Source of the DNA: Candidatus Fischerbacteria bacterium RBG_13_37_8
GTDB taxonomy: Bacteria; Acidobacteriota; HRBIN11; MFGW01
NCBI GenBank assembly: GCA_001780385.1
Contig: MFGW01000162.1
Span: 18,904 to 29,585 of the forward strand
Length of the DNA stretch: 10,682 bases
Reading direction: 5' to 3'
Part shown: piece after piece, positions 1-6,024 of the stretch
How the letters are laid out: every line of letters begins with the position of its first letter
How positions within the stretch are numbered: position 1 is the first letter of the stretch
The notes under the pieces: model-generated
Told to the model about the DNA's origin: nothing
What the model saw: the letters and a program-made list of their open reading frames with translations, nothing else
Databases searched by the model: none
Made by a program: the position numbers and the translations under genes

Positions 1-1398
1 GAGATTGAATTCATATCTATGTCTATGACGTTCATAAATAGTATCAGCGAGATAAGCAGCATGTGCATAGGTATCTTTTGTAAGTACGCATGGGTAAGCA
101 CCAAGACGCATGGTACCGCCTAATTTATCTACTCCTATTAATTCCTGCAAAAGAATGAAGACACGATGAGGAGAAGAAGGATTAAATTCAGCACTATCAG
201 CAGCTTCTAATCCACAGGCGTTTCTGGCAAATTCAATTACGGCGCATTGCATACCGAGGCAAATGCCAAAAAAGGGTATTTTATTTTCGCGCGCATGTTG
301 AATTGCTCTTATCATGCCATAAATACCTCTCTTTCCAAAACCACCAGGTACAAGAATGCCATCACATTCATCCAGGATAGAAAAATCATTATTCGTCTCG
401 AAACGTTCTGCTTCTATCCATTGAATATCCGCTCCAAGATTATGAAAAAGGGCACCGTGAATCAATGCTTCCTTGAGGCTTTTGTAAGCATCTTCGTGCT
501 CAACATATTTTCCAACCACTCCTATACGAACATAATCATCAGGATTATATATCTTGTTAATAAGGCCTTGCCAGTCTGAAAGATCTAATTCCCCTGTCGG
601 CAGGGAAAGCAATTCGAGTATTTTTTTGTCCAATCCTTCATGAAAAAATACAAGCGGCACTTCATAAATAGATTTAACATCTTTTGCCGTAATGACCGCT
701 TCCCGCTCCACGTTGCAAAATAATGATATTTTTGCTTTGATGGAAGCTGGCAAAAAGCGATCCGTTCTGCATAAGATAATATCAGGTTGTATGCCGATAG
801 CGCGTAATTCTTTCACACTGTGTTGTGTTGGTTTGCTTTTTAATTCGCCCGCTGCTGATATATAGGGTACCAGGGTAAGATGAATAAAAAGAGCATTATT
901 TCTCCCAACATCGAGCTTAAATTGACGGACTGCTTCTAAAAAAGGCTGACTCTCAATATCTCCAACTGTTCCTCCAATTTCTATAATAACCATATCAGCA
1001 TCGCGCGCTATTTTTTTTATGCAAGATTTTATTTCATCAGTAATGTGTGGAATAACCTGTACCGTTTTACCAAGGTAATCCCCCCTTCGTTCTTTATTAA
1101 TAACAGATTCATATATTTGCCCCGACGTATAATTGCTCTCTCTGCCGGTTGTATAAAAAGTAAAACGCTCATAATGACCTAAATCAAGATCAGTTTCTGC
1201 ACCATCATCCGTTACATATACTTCTCCATGTTGATAAGGATTCATTGTGCCAGGATCAACATTTATATACGGATCAAATTTCAGCAGTTTTACCTTGTAG
1301 CCTCTCCGTTCAAGCAAAAAACCTATTGATGAAGAAGCAATCCCCTTTCCAAGCGACGATAAAACACCGCCCGTAACAATTATGTATTTAACTGCCAT
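1..1398 (-). CDS. pyrG: CTP synthase (glutamine-hydrolysing), C-terminal end off the window
   Basis: Makes CTP from UTP, ATP and glutamine-derived ammonia, the last step of pyrimidine nucleotide synthesis, in the cytoplasm. The first 466 residues are visible; the family is usually about 535-545, so roughly the last 70-80 are beyond the left edge. The N-terminal synthetase domain begins MAVKYIIVTGGVLSSLGKG, the typical CTP synthase P-loop start, followed by FDPYINVDPGTMNPYQHGEV and IEIGGTVGDIES. The class I glutamine amidotransferase domain shows PGGFGKRG and the nucleophile in GICLGMQ at Cys380. The catalytic His and Glu (FHPE motif) should lie just outside the window, so I cannot confirm them. 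The start is supported by GGAG/AAGG at 1402-1409. It follows kdsB after 13 bases, so the two are very probably co-transcribed; KdsB consumes CTP. The frame is intact. Confidence 0.97.
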   Translation of the reverse strand, partial: MAVKYIIVTGGVLSSLGKGIASSSIGFLLERRGYKVKLLKFDPYINVDPGTMNPYQHGEVYVTDDGAETDLDLGHYERFTFYTTGRESNYTSGQIYESVINKERRGDYLGKTVQVIPHITDEIKSCIKKIARDADMVIIEIGGTVGDIESQPFLEAVRQFKLDVGRNNALFIHLTLVPYISAAGELKSKPTQHSVKELRAIGIQPDIILCRTDRFLPASIKAKISLFCNVEREAVITAKDVKSIYEVPLVFFHEGLDKKILELLSLPTGELDLSDWQGLINKIYNPDDYVRIGVVGKYVEHEDAYKSLKEALIHGALFHNLGADIQWIEAERFETNNDFSILDECDGILVPGGFGKRGIYGMIRAIQHARENKIPFFGICLGMQCAVIEFARNACGLEAADSAEFNPSSPHRVFILLQELIGVDKLGGTMRLGAYPCVLTKDTYAHAAYLADTIYERHRHRYEFNL

Positions 1399-1411
1399 GT
1401 ACCTTCTCCAA

Positions 1412-2215
1412 TTACATCTCAGTAAGTATATCTGGTTTTGCATTTATTAGCGACTGCACGCGCCTTAGATCTTCTTCAGTATCAATTCCTATCATAGGAT
1501 AGGAAGTCTCTAAAACCTTAATTCTAACCTGCCGCTCAATTGCTCGCAATTGCTCTAAACGCTCAATCTGTTCCAACGGAGTAGGTTTCATCTTTGCAAA
1601 TTGCAGGAGAAATTCTCTCCTGTATGCATATATACCTATATGTTTTTTATAAAATCCTATTAAATCATTTTTATAACTAACAAGCTCTTTCACCGTCGTA
1701 ATATGCATATCATTATTAAGCATGGGATATGGTATGGCATTTCGTGAAAAATAAATAGCATAGCCCATTGTATCGGTTATTACTTTTACAACATTAGGAT
1801 TATCAAGTTCATCAAGATCTGTTATTCTTGTGCAAAAGGTTGCCATATGACAATTATTGTCTTCTTTCATTAATTTGATAAGTTCATCAAGCATTTCTGC
1901 CCGCACAAATATTTCATCTGCTTGTATATTAACAATAATGTCGCTATCATTTTTTTCACAAATTTCAGCAACTCTTTCTGTTCCTGAATTGTGATACGGA
2001 GAAGTCATTAATGCCTTCCCGCCAAAGCTTTTTACTTCTGCAAATATATTCTCATCATCTGTCGCTACGATAAGTTCATCTATTTCCTTTGCAAAGCTTG
2101 CTCGCTTATACACATGATAAATGAGGGTATTTCCCTCAATAATAATTAATGGTTTACCAGGTAATCTCGTCGATTTATACCTTGCAGGAATAATCCCTAT
2201 CGCTTTATTATACAT
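1412..2215 (-). CDS. kdsB: 3-deoxy-manno-octulosonate cytidylyltransferase (CMP-Kdo synthetase)
   Basis: Activates Kdo with CTP to give CMP-Kdo, the donor for the inner core of lipopolysaccharide; cytoplasmic. It has 267 residues, slightly longer than the usual 245-255. The N-terminal nucleotide-binding signature is IIPARYKSTRLPGKPL (residues 8-23), followed by HNSGTERVAE (75-84), the metal-binding Asp100 region (NIQADE, 97-101), the YKKHIGIYAYRREFL substrate region (189-203) and GIDTEEDL near the end (Asp245). One oddity: family members normally have a QGDEP-type sequence where this protein has QADEI, so a Gly and a Pro beside the metal-binding Asp are replaced. A related CMP-sugar synthetase for a modified Kdo is possible but less likely. 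The gene is first in a unit with pyrG and has a near-consensus promoter. An AAGGA lies 10 bases upstream of the ATG, at the expected transcript end. Confidence 0.93.
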   Translation of the reverse strand: MYNKAIGIIPARYKSTRLPGKPLIIIEGNTLIYHVYKRASFAKEIDELIVATDDENIFAEVKSFGGKALMTSPYHNSGTERVAEICEKNDSDIIVNIQADEIFVRAEMLDELIKLMKEDNNCHMATFCTRITDLDELDNPNVVKVITDTMGYAIYFSRNAIPYPMLNNDMHITTVKELVSYKNDLIGFYKKHIGIYAYRREFLLQFAKMKPTPLEQIERLEQLRAIERQVRIKVLETSYPMIGIDTEEDLRRVQSLINAKPDILTEM

Positions 2216-2232
2216 GTTTTTCTAATCCTTAT

Positions 2233-2261
2233 ATAGTATCTCATTGTATAAATTATGTCAA
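2233..2261 (-). promoter_or_regulatory. Sigma-70-type promoter of kdsB-pyrG
   Basis: On the minus strand TTGACA (2256-2261) is followed after exactly 17 bases by TACTAT (2233-2238), a full -35 match and a good -10. Transcription would start near 2226, giving a leader of only about 10 bases before the kdsB ATG at 2215. The candidate Shine-Dalgarno AAGGA (2226-2230) would sit at or just outside the 5' end. Not experimentally shown. Confidence 0.7.
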
Positions 2262-2342
2262 CAAAGAATGATTTCTCTGCGAATTTTGCAAATAGACATT
2301 ATAATGCAAATTACAAATAAGTAAAGATGATTGGGATTGAAT

Positions 2343-2371
2343 TTGCCAAAATTCTTAAAAAATAGTATATT
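2343..2371 (+). promoter_or_regulatory. Candidate promoter of the RDD gene, probably giving a leaderless mRNA
   Basis: TTGCCA (2343-2348), 17 bases, then TATATT (2366-2371). The -10 box ends only 8 bases before the ATG at 2380, so transcription would begin at or within about 2 bases of the start codon. No purine-rich Shine-Dalgarno exists in the TTTATCATT stretch before the ATG. The region is AT-rich, so a chance match is possible, but the missing Shine-Dalgarno agrees with a leaderless transcript. Confidence 0.45.
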
Positions 2372-2379
2372 TTATCATT

Positions 2380-3216
2380 ATGAAATGTACAAAATGTGGA
2401 TTTGTCAGCTATGATCATCTTGATGTATGCAAAAAATGCGGAAAACCTTTGCCTCAACAACCAAAAGTGCGACAAAAAAGCAATGTATTTGCTTTGAAAA
2501 TAGCAACTACTCCAAAATCTACCGGTTCTCCAGCAATACAGAATAAACCTAAAAATGTCCTGAAAATAACACAAATTACGCCTGCTCCCAAGCAAGACAT
2601 ACCTGTAATTAACGTAAGTCCTATCCCTCAGTCGCAACAGGATCCTGACGATTTTTTTCCCCTGAATGAAAAAAATGTGTCAGAGGATGAATTGTCACCG
2701 CTTGTCGACGAGGATTATGGTCTGATAACAGAATCACCTTCTGAATATCTCACCCTGGATAATTTACCGGTTCTGAATCGCTTTATTGCTGGCGCTATAG
2801 ATTTTGGAGCTCTTTTATTTGTGAATGCTGTTTTAATTCTTGTTTCTACACAGCTTATAGGAGTAAACCTGACAGCTTTATCAGCGGTAAAACATTACCT
2901 TATTATATTATTTTTATTAATGTATTATCTTTATTATCTATATTTTACAATGTTATACCAGGCAACTCCCGGTAAACTGATGATGAAATTAAGAGTAATT
3001 TCACTGGCAAGCTTAAAAACAACGAAACTTACCATTGCGCAAATAACATGGCGCTGGTTAGGTCTTATAGCGGGTGTTGCCATGTTGTTTGGCGGATTTA
3101 TTTATATGCTTTTTGATGATATTCATGCTACAATGCATGACCGGTTGTCACTTTCCTTGGTAATCAGCAAGGAACAAAGTGATGCTTTGCAAGCTGAACA
3201 TATAAGTAGATCATAA
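2380..3216 (+). CDS. Zinc-ribbon and RDD-domain membrane protein
   Basis: A 278-residue membrane protein of unknown role. Residues 3-20 form a short zinc ribbon (CTKC at 3-6, CKKC at 17-20). A hydrophilic, Pro/Gln-rich, low-complexity linker runs to about 128. The C-terminal part (131-263) is an RDD domain: conserved Arg134 and Asp141 in LNRFIAGAIDFGALL, helices near 136-160, 172-192 and 225-247, the QATPGK signature (194-199) before LRVIS, and HDRLS (253-257) at the end. RDD proteins are poorly understood; some are proposed to take part in ion transport, but nothing here tells the substrate. The zinc ribbon begins at the first Met, which fixes the start although there is no Shine-Dalgarno. 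It is transcribed away from kdsB with 164 bases between them, and it appears to be a single-gene unit, as serS follows after a repeat-bearing gap. Confidence 0.85.
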   Translation: MKCTKCGFVSYDHLDVCKKCGKPLPQQPKVRQKSNVFALKIATTPKSTGSPAIQNKPKNVLKITQITPAPKQDIPVINVSPIPQSQQDPDDFFPLNEKNVSEDELSPLVDEDYGLITESPSEYLTLDNLPVLNRFIAGAIDFGALLFVNAVLILVSTQLIGVNLTALSAVKHYLIILFLLMYYLYYLYFTMLYQATPGKLMMKLRVISLASLKTTKLTIAQITWRWLGLIAGVAMLFGGFIYMLFDDIHATMHDRLSLSLVISKEQSDALQAEHISRS

Positions 3217-3239
3217 TCCTCGCATTGGGAAAAACTAAA

Positions 3240-3333
3240 ATGGCATGAAATCACCAAAACACTAAATTCCACAAAATGATAGATTGACAGAATAATCTTT
3301 GTGAAATTTGGTGCTTTGGTGATATCGTGGCAT
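3240..3333 (+). repeat. Imperfect inverted repeat between the RDD gene and serS
   Basis: Two 34-base arms (3240-3273 and 3300-3333) are reverse complements at 28 of 34 positions, separated by a 26-base loop. The arms contain ATCACCAAA and its complement TTTGGTGAT. There is no T-tract after the stem, so it is not a standard terminator, though it could fold in RNA. The look is that of a small dispersed intergenic element or a decayed MITE. No target-site duplication is obvious. Confidence 0.7.
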
Positions 3334-3402
3334 AAAAGAAAAAGTATTTTAATGAATATATATGCAGAAAGATTTCATAGCGTAATAATTTTTGCTATGG
3401 CT

Positions 3403-3408
3403 GGAGGG
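3403..3408 (+). promoter_or_regulatory. Shine-Dalgarno that fixes the serS start
   Basis: GGAGGG lies 3 bases before ATG 3412 (GGAG ends 5 bases before it). It is the strongest ribosome-binding site in the window and shows that this organism does use anti-Shine-Dalgarno pairing, which makes the absence of such a site before the sigma and anti-sigma genes meaningful. Confidence 0.85.
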
Positions 3409-3411
3409 ATT

Positions 3412-4701
3412 ATGCTTGACCTGAACAATATTAAAGTAAACAAAGAAGATATAGAGAAGAAATACAGAGAGAGAGGAGCGGAAATTTTACTTGACAGTAT
3501 TATAGAACTTGATGCTGAGAGACGTAGGTGCATTGTAAAAAGTGATGAATTGAAACATTTAAAAAAAGAAGTATCGCGCGAGATAGGTGTTATTCAAAAA
3601 AGCGGTCAACTGCCTGCTGACAAAATTGAACATATGAAAGAGATAAGCCAGCAAATAAAGGAACTGGATACCTTACTTGATGAGCTGGAAGTAAAGATAA
3701 GGGAACAGTTATTATTTTTGCCTAACATACCTCATGAAAGCGTGCCTGTTGGCAAAGAAGCAAGTGATAATAGAGAAATACGGAGATGGGGTAATCCGCC
3801 AGTTATTAAATTTCAGCCGAAAACGCATATAGAACTTGGTACATCTTTGGGCATATTAGATTTTGAGCGAGGTGCTAAAATTGCACAAACACGTTTTACG
3901 CTTTCCAAGGGAATAGGTGCTCGGTTGGAACGTGCTCTTATTAATTTCATGATTGATATTCAAACCAGGAAATTTCATTGTATTGAAGTATTGCCACCTT
4001 TTCTTGTAAATCGTACTTCTATGGAAGGAACAGGGCAATTGCCCAAATTTGAAATTGATTTATTTAAAACACAGGATCCGGAATTATACCTTATTCCAAC
4101 AGCCGAGGTACCACTTACGAATATATTTTATGATGAAGTGCTTTTGTTATCTCAATTGCCTGTATATCTTACTGCGTATAGTCCCTGTTTCAGAAAAGAA
4201 GCAGGTACTTACGGAGCAGAGACAAGAGGCTTGATTCGCCAGCATCAATTCAATAAAGTAGAAGTGGTAAAAATTGTGACTCCTGACACTTCTTATGATG
4301 AATTGGAATACCTTACCGGACAGGCTGAAGAAATATTAAGGAGACTTAATTTGCATTACCGGATAATGTCATTGTGCACTGGTGATTTAGGTTTTTCTGC
4401 TGCTAAAACTTATGATATTGAGGTATGGTGTCCCGGTCAGAACAGTTTTGTGGAAATATCATCCTGTTCTAATTTTGAAGATTTTCAAGCCAGGCGAGCA
4501 CGAATCAGGTATAAACCTGCTCCAAAAGCAAAACCTGAATTTGTTCATACATTGAATGGATCAGCTCTTGCAATTGGAAGAACAGTTGTAGCACTGCTTG
4601 AAAATTATCAACAGGAAGATGGCAGTGTCATTATACCGGAGGCATTGTTACCTTATCTGGATGGTGTAAATAAGATCGAGAAAAATGAAGGAATGTTTTA
4701 A
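3412..4701 (+). CDS. serS: Serine--tRNA ligase
   Basis: Charges tRNA-Ser with serine; class II aminoacyl-tRNA synthetase, cytoplasmic homodimer. From ATG 3412 it has 429 residues, the normal bacterial length, and begins MLDLNNIK like other SerRS. The strong Shine-Dalgarno GGAGGG (3403-3408) fixes this start; a longer frame from GTG 3301 adds 37 unrelated residues that run through the upstream repeat. Residues about 25-100 form the charged, Lys/Glu/Leu-rich antiparallel coiled-coil arm that binds the long variable arm of tRNA-Ser. The catalytic domain shows the TAEVPLTN serine-binding loop, motif 2 (FRKEAG from Phe260, then RGLIRQHQFNKVE) and motif 3 (NGSALAIGRT, 382-391), with SSCSNFEDFQARR at 350-362. 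All key regions are present. No convincing promoter was found immediately upstream. Confidence 0.97.
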   Translation: MLDLNNIKVNKEDIEKKYRERGAEILLDSIIELDAERRRCIVKSDELKHLKKEVSREIGVIQKSGQLPADKIEHMKEISQQIKELDTLLDELEVKIREQLLFLPNIPHESVPVGKEASDNREIRRWGNPPVIKFQPKTHIELGTSLGILDFERGAKIAQTRFTLSKGIGARLERALINFMIDIQTRKFHCIEVLPPFLVNRTSMEGTGQLPKFEIDLFKTQDPELYLIPTAEVPLTNIFYDEVLLLSQLPVYLTAYSPCFRKEAGTYGAETRGLIRQHQFNKVEVVKIVTPDTSYDELEYLTGQAEEILRRLNLHYRIMSLCTGDLGFSAAKTYDIEVWCPGQNSFVEISSCSNFEDFQARRARIRYKPAPKAKPEFVHTLNGSALAIGRTVVALLENYQQEDGSVIIPEALLPYLDGVNKIEKNEGMF

Positions 4702-4704
4702 ACT

Positions 4705-4730
4705 GTAGGGGCAGACCTATGCGTCTGCCC
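4705..4730 (+). repeat. REP-like GTAG-hairpin element
   Basis: GTAG (4705-4708) is directly followed by a perfect 8-base stem, GGGCAGAC (4709-4716) and GTCTGCCC (4723-4730), with the loop CTATGC. A GTAG tetranucleotide at the foot of a GC-rich hairpin is the architecture of REP elements mobilised by RAYT (TnpA_REP) transposases. It starts 3 bases after the serS stop and is GC-rich in an AT-rich setting. There is no T-tract, so it is not a canonical terminator. Only one copy is seen here, so the repeat status is inferred from its form. Confidence 0.6.
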
Positions 4731-4759
4731 TCGCGAAGCAATCCCTGACGGATTATTAC

Positions 4760-4777
4760 GTCCCGCTGATGCGGGAC
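4760..4777 (+). repeat. Small GC-rich hairpin next to the REP-like element
   Basis: A perfect 7-base stem, GTCCCGC (4760-4766) and GCGGGAC (4771-4777), closed by the loop TGAT. It lies 29 bases after the GTAG-hairpin and 14 bases before the candidate ECF promoter. It may be a second part of the same repeat unit, or it may end read-through transcription from serS, but no T-tract follows it. Confidence 0.5.
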
Positions 4778-4791
4778 TCATAATGACAACT

Positions 4792-4821
4792 GGAACATTT
4801 TTGCCTGTCTGAACGTCTTAT
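4792..4821 (+). promoter_or_regulatory. Candidate autoregulatory ECF promoter of the sigma gene
   Basis: GGAAC (4792-4796), 17 bases, then CGTC (4814-4817). A GGAAC-type -35 with a CGTC-type -10 at 16-17 bases is a classic form for ECF sigma promoters, and most ECF sigma genes control themselves. Transcription would start about 8 bases after the -10, near 4825-4827, which is the ATG of the sigma gene. The same element recurs before the anti-sigma gene (5415-5444), matching at 18 of 30 positions, including GGAACATTT, CGT and the final TAT. A sigma-70-like TATGAT (4819-4824) overlaps it but has a poor -35. Confidence 0.6.
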
Positions 4822-4826
4822 GATTA

Positions 4827-5441
4827 ATGCCGGCGAATCATATTTTAGAGCAGTACAATAATAATGAAAATCGAGTAGTATCTTCTATGTCTACTGATGC
4901 TAATCTTTTAACTATGGGTGCAGATGGGGATGAAGAGGCATGGCAGGAACTGGTTAAAAAGTATACAAGCATAGTTTTAAATATCTGTTTCCAATATACG
5001 GGAAATACACATTTAGCTGAAGAATTAAGCCAGGATGTTTTTATTAAAGTGTATAAGAATGCTTGTGTTCTTGCAAAGCATCCCAATTTTAAATGGTGGC
5101 TGATAAAAACAACAAAGAATAGATGTATAGATTATTACCGGAAAGCTCGTGCTGAAAAACTCAAAGTAAGTACAGACAAAGTTGCTGCCAAACTTGTTGC
5201 TCATGACACTCCTGAGCGCGTGGTGCTTTTTTCTGAACGTGTGCAACTTTTGCATAAAGCAATATTAAAACTTCCCGCATCATTGAGGACATTGATAATA
5301 TTGCGTGATATCAATGAATTGAGCTATGAAGAAATTTCCAGGATGTTAAAAATACCTTTAGGTACCGTAAAATCAAAATTAAATAGAGCCCGGGTAGAAT
5401 TATTCAAAATATTTGGAACATTTAAGGAATTAAAATCGTAA
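4827..5441 (+). CDS. ECF (extracytoplasmic function) RNA polymerase sigma factor
   Basis: A 204-residue group IV sigma-70 factor that directs RNA polymerase to its own promoter set; cytoplasmic, and presumably held at the membrane by the next gene product. Sigma-2 spans about 38-106 (core binding around LVKKYTSIVLNICFQYTGN, then AEELSQDVFIKVYK and the DNA-melting part WWLIKTTKNRCIDYYRK). Sigma-4 spans about 139-194, with the helix-turn-helix around YEEISRMLKIPLGTVKSKLNRAR. Region 3 is absent, as expected. The N-terminal 20 residues (Asn-rich) are not part of the fold. The start is uncertain: ATG 4827 has no Shine-Dalgarno but falls at the predicted transcript start of the ECF promoter; Met21 (ATG 4887) is the alternative and also lacks a clear site. 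First gene of the five-gene operon. The exact ECF group cannot be told by eye. Confidence 0.93.
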   Translation: MPANHILEQYNNNENRVVSSMSTDANLLTMGADGDEEAWQELVKKYTSIVLNICFQYTGNTHLAEELSQDVFIKVYKNACVLAKHPNFKWWLIKTTKNRCIDYYRKARAEKLKVSTDKVAAKLVAHDTPERVVLFSERVQLLHKAILKLPASLRTLIILRDINELSYEEISRMLKIPLGTVKSKLNRARVELFKIFGTFKELKS

Positions 5442-5444
5442 TAT
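5415..5444 (+). promoter_or_regulatory. Second ECF-like promoter, nested in the 3' end of the sigma gene
   Basis: GGAACATTT (5415-5423), 13 bases, then CGTAATAT (5437-5444); in ECF terms GGAAC-N17-CGTA. Spacing is identical to the element before the sigma gene, and CGTA is a known ECF -10 type (for example B. subtilis SigW). It lies inside the codons for the last residues of the sigma factor (GTFKEL) and places a start of transcription at about 5448-5449, the ATG of the anti-sigma gene. Being inside coding sequence, it could be chance; the shared 9-base -35 block and spacing argue against that. Confidence 0.5.
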
Positions 5445-5448
5445 TAAT

Positions 5449-6024
5449 ATGAATAATATGAAGAAGTGCAATTTAGTTATAGAATTTATCAGCAATGCTG
5501 ATATTGAAGAGTTACCGCCTTCATTGCATCAGCATATTGAAGTTTGCGGAGACTGCAAGGAAGAATGGATACAGTATAATGATATGATAGATTGCTGCAG
5601 ATCTTTTCCATCAATAGATGTGCCTTTACGATTGTACCAATCTCTTGCTGCGATTCAGCGTTGTCCTGAAGTAGGTGAATCAGTGAAGCGAATAAGCTTC
5701 CATGCAAAATATGGAGAATTAGTTGCGGCGGCTGCGACGATAGTATTATTGATTGCTATCTATATTTTTACTTTGAATGTTGATTTACCAGCATTTGTGC
5801 AGGGTGTACCTTTAAAAATTGATAGGGTTTCTCATAAAGCCTATAGTGAAGTAGTAAAAGCTTATCATTCAAAAGATGCTTTGATTGGAAATATACAATA
5901 TGCATGTTTACCTATTACAATGAAGATACAGGAAGTATATTCCATGCTGATAAAAGATAAAAATGAAATTCCTGAGACCAAAAACATTCAGGAAAAATCT
6001 CAGGAGAAGGAGAAAAATAAGTGA
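5449..6024 (+). CDS. Membrane-anchored ZAS-type (zf-HC2-like) anti-sigma factor
   Basis: A 191-residue protein expected to bind and hold the upstream sigma factor. The N-terminal anti-sigma domain carries the zinc motif H-x3-C-x2-C (His29, Cys33, Cys36) with Cys7 as the probable fourth ligand. One membrane helix lies at about 90-108 (LVAAAATIVLLIAIYIFTL). Residues 109-191 would be outside the membrane and end in a Lys/Glu-rich tail; this is the likely sensory part and shows no domain I recognise. It starts 7 bases after the sigma stop without a Shine-Dalgarno; Met4 (5458) is an alternative start. It overlaps the next gene by four bases (GTGA). The call rests on the ZAS motif, the single helix and the neighbour, and is strong as a pair. 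Confidence 0.88.
   Translation: MNNMKKCNLVIEFISNADIEELPPSLHQHIEVCGDCKEEWIQYNDMIDCCRSFPSIDVPLRLYQSLAAIQRCPEVGESVKRISFHAKYGELVAAAATIVLLIAIYIFTLNVDLPAFVQGVPLKIDRVSHKAYSEVVKAYHSKDALIGNIQYACLPITMKIQEVYSMLIKDKNEIPETKNIQEKSQEKEKNK
6007..6012 (+). promoter_or_regulatory. Shine-Dalgarno supporting the GTG start at 6021
   Basis: AAGGAG lies 8 bases before GTG 6021, within the purine-rich stretch at the end of the anti-sigma gene. The GTG overlaps the TGA stop of the anti-sigma gene as GTGA, which indicates translational coupling and decides the start. Confidence 0.8.

Noticed and set aside
247..579. 110-residue plus-strand open frame
   Set aside because: It lies wholly antisense to the clear pyrG coding sequence and shows no domain or plausible start site.
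2311..2637. 108-residue minus-strand open frame
   Set aside because: It is antisense to the linker of the RDD gene and overlaps the divergent promoter region; no features of a protein family.
3284..3312. TTGACA as -35 of a serS promoter
   Set aside because: At 17 bases the -10 would be TTTGGT, which is too poor; the motif also lies in the loop of the inverted repeat.
3301..3411. Upstream extension of serS from GTG 3301 (37 extra residues)
   Set aside because: The extension runs through one arm of the inverted repeat, has no SerRS similarity, and the GGAGGG site together with the typical MLDLNNIK start points to ATG 3412.
4705..4777. Rho-independent terminator of serS
   Set aside because: Both hairpins are strong, but neither is followed by a T-tract, so the REP-like reading fits better.
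4820..4861. 13-codon frame from ATG 4820 overlapping the sigma start, possible leader peptide
   Set aside because: If the ECF promoter works as predicted, this ATG lies upstream of the transcript start. There is no Shine-Dalgarno.
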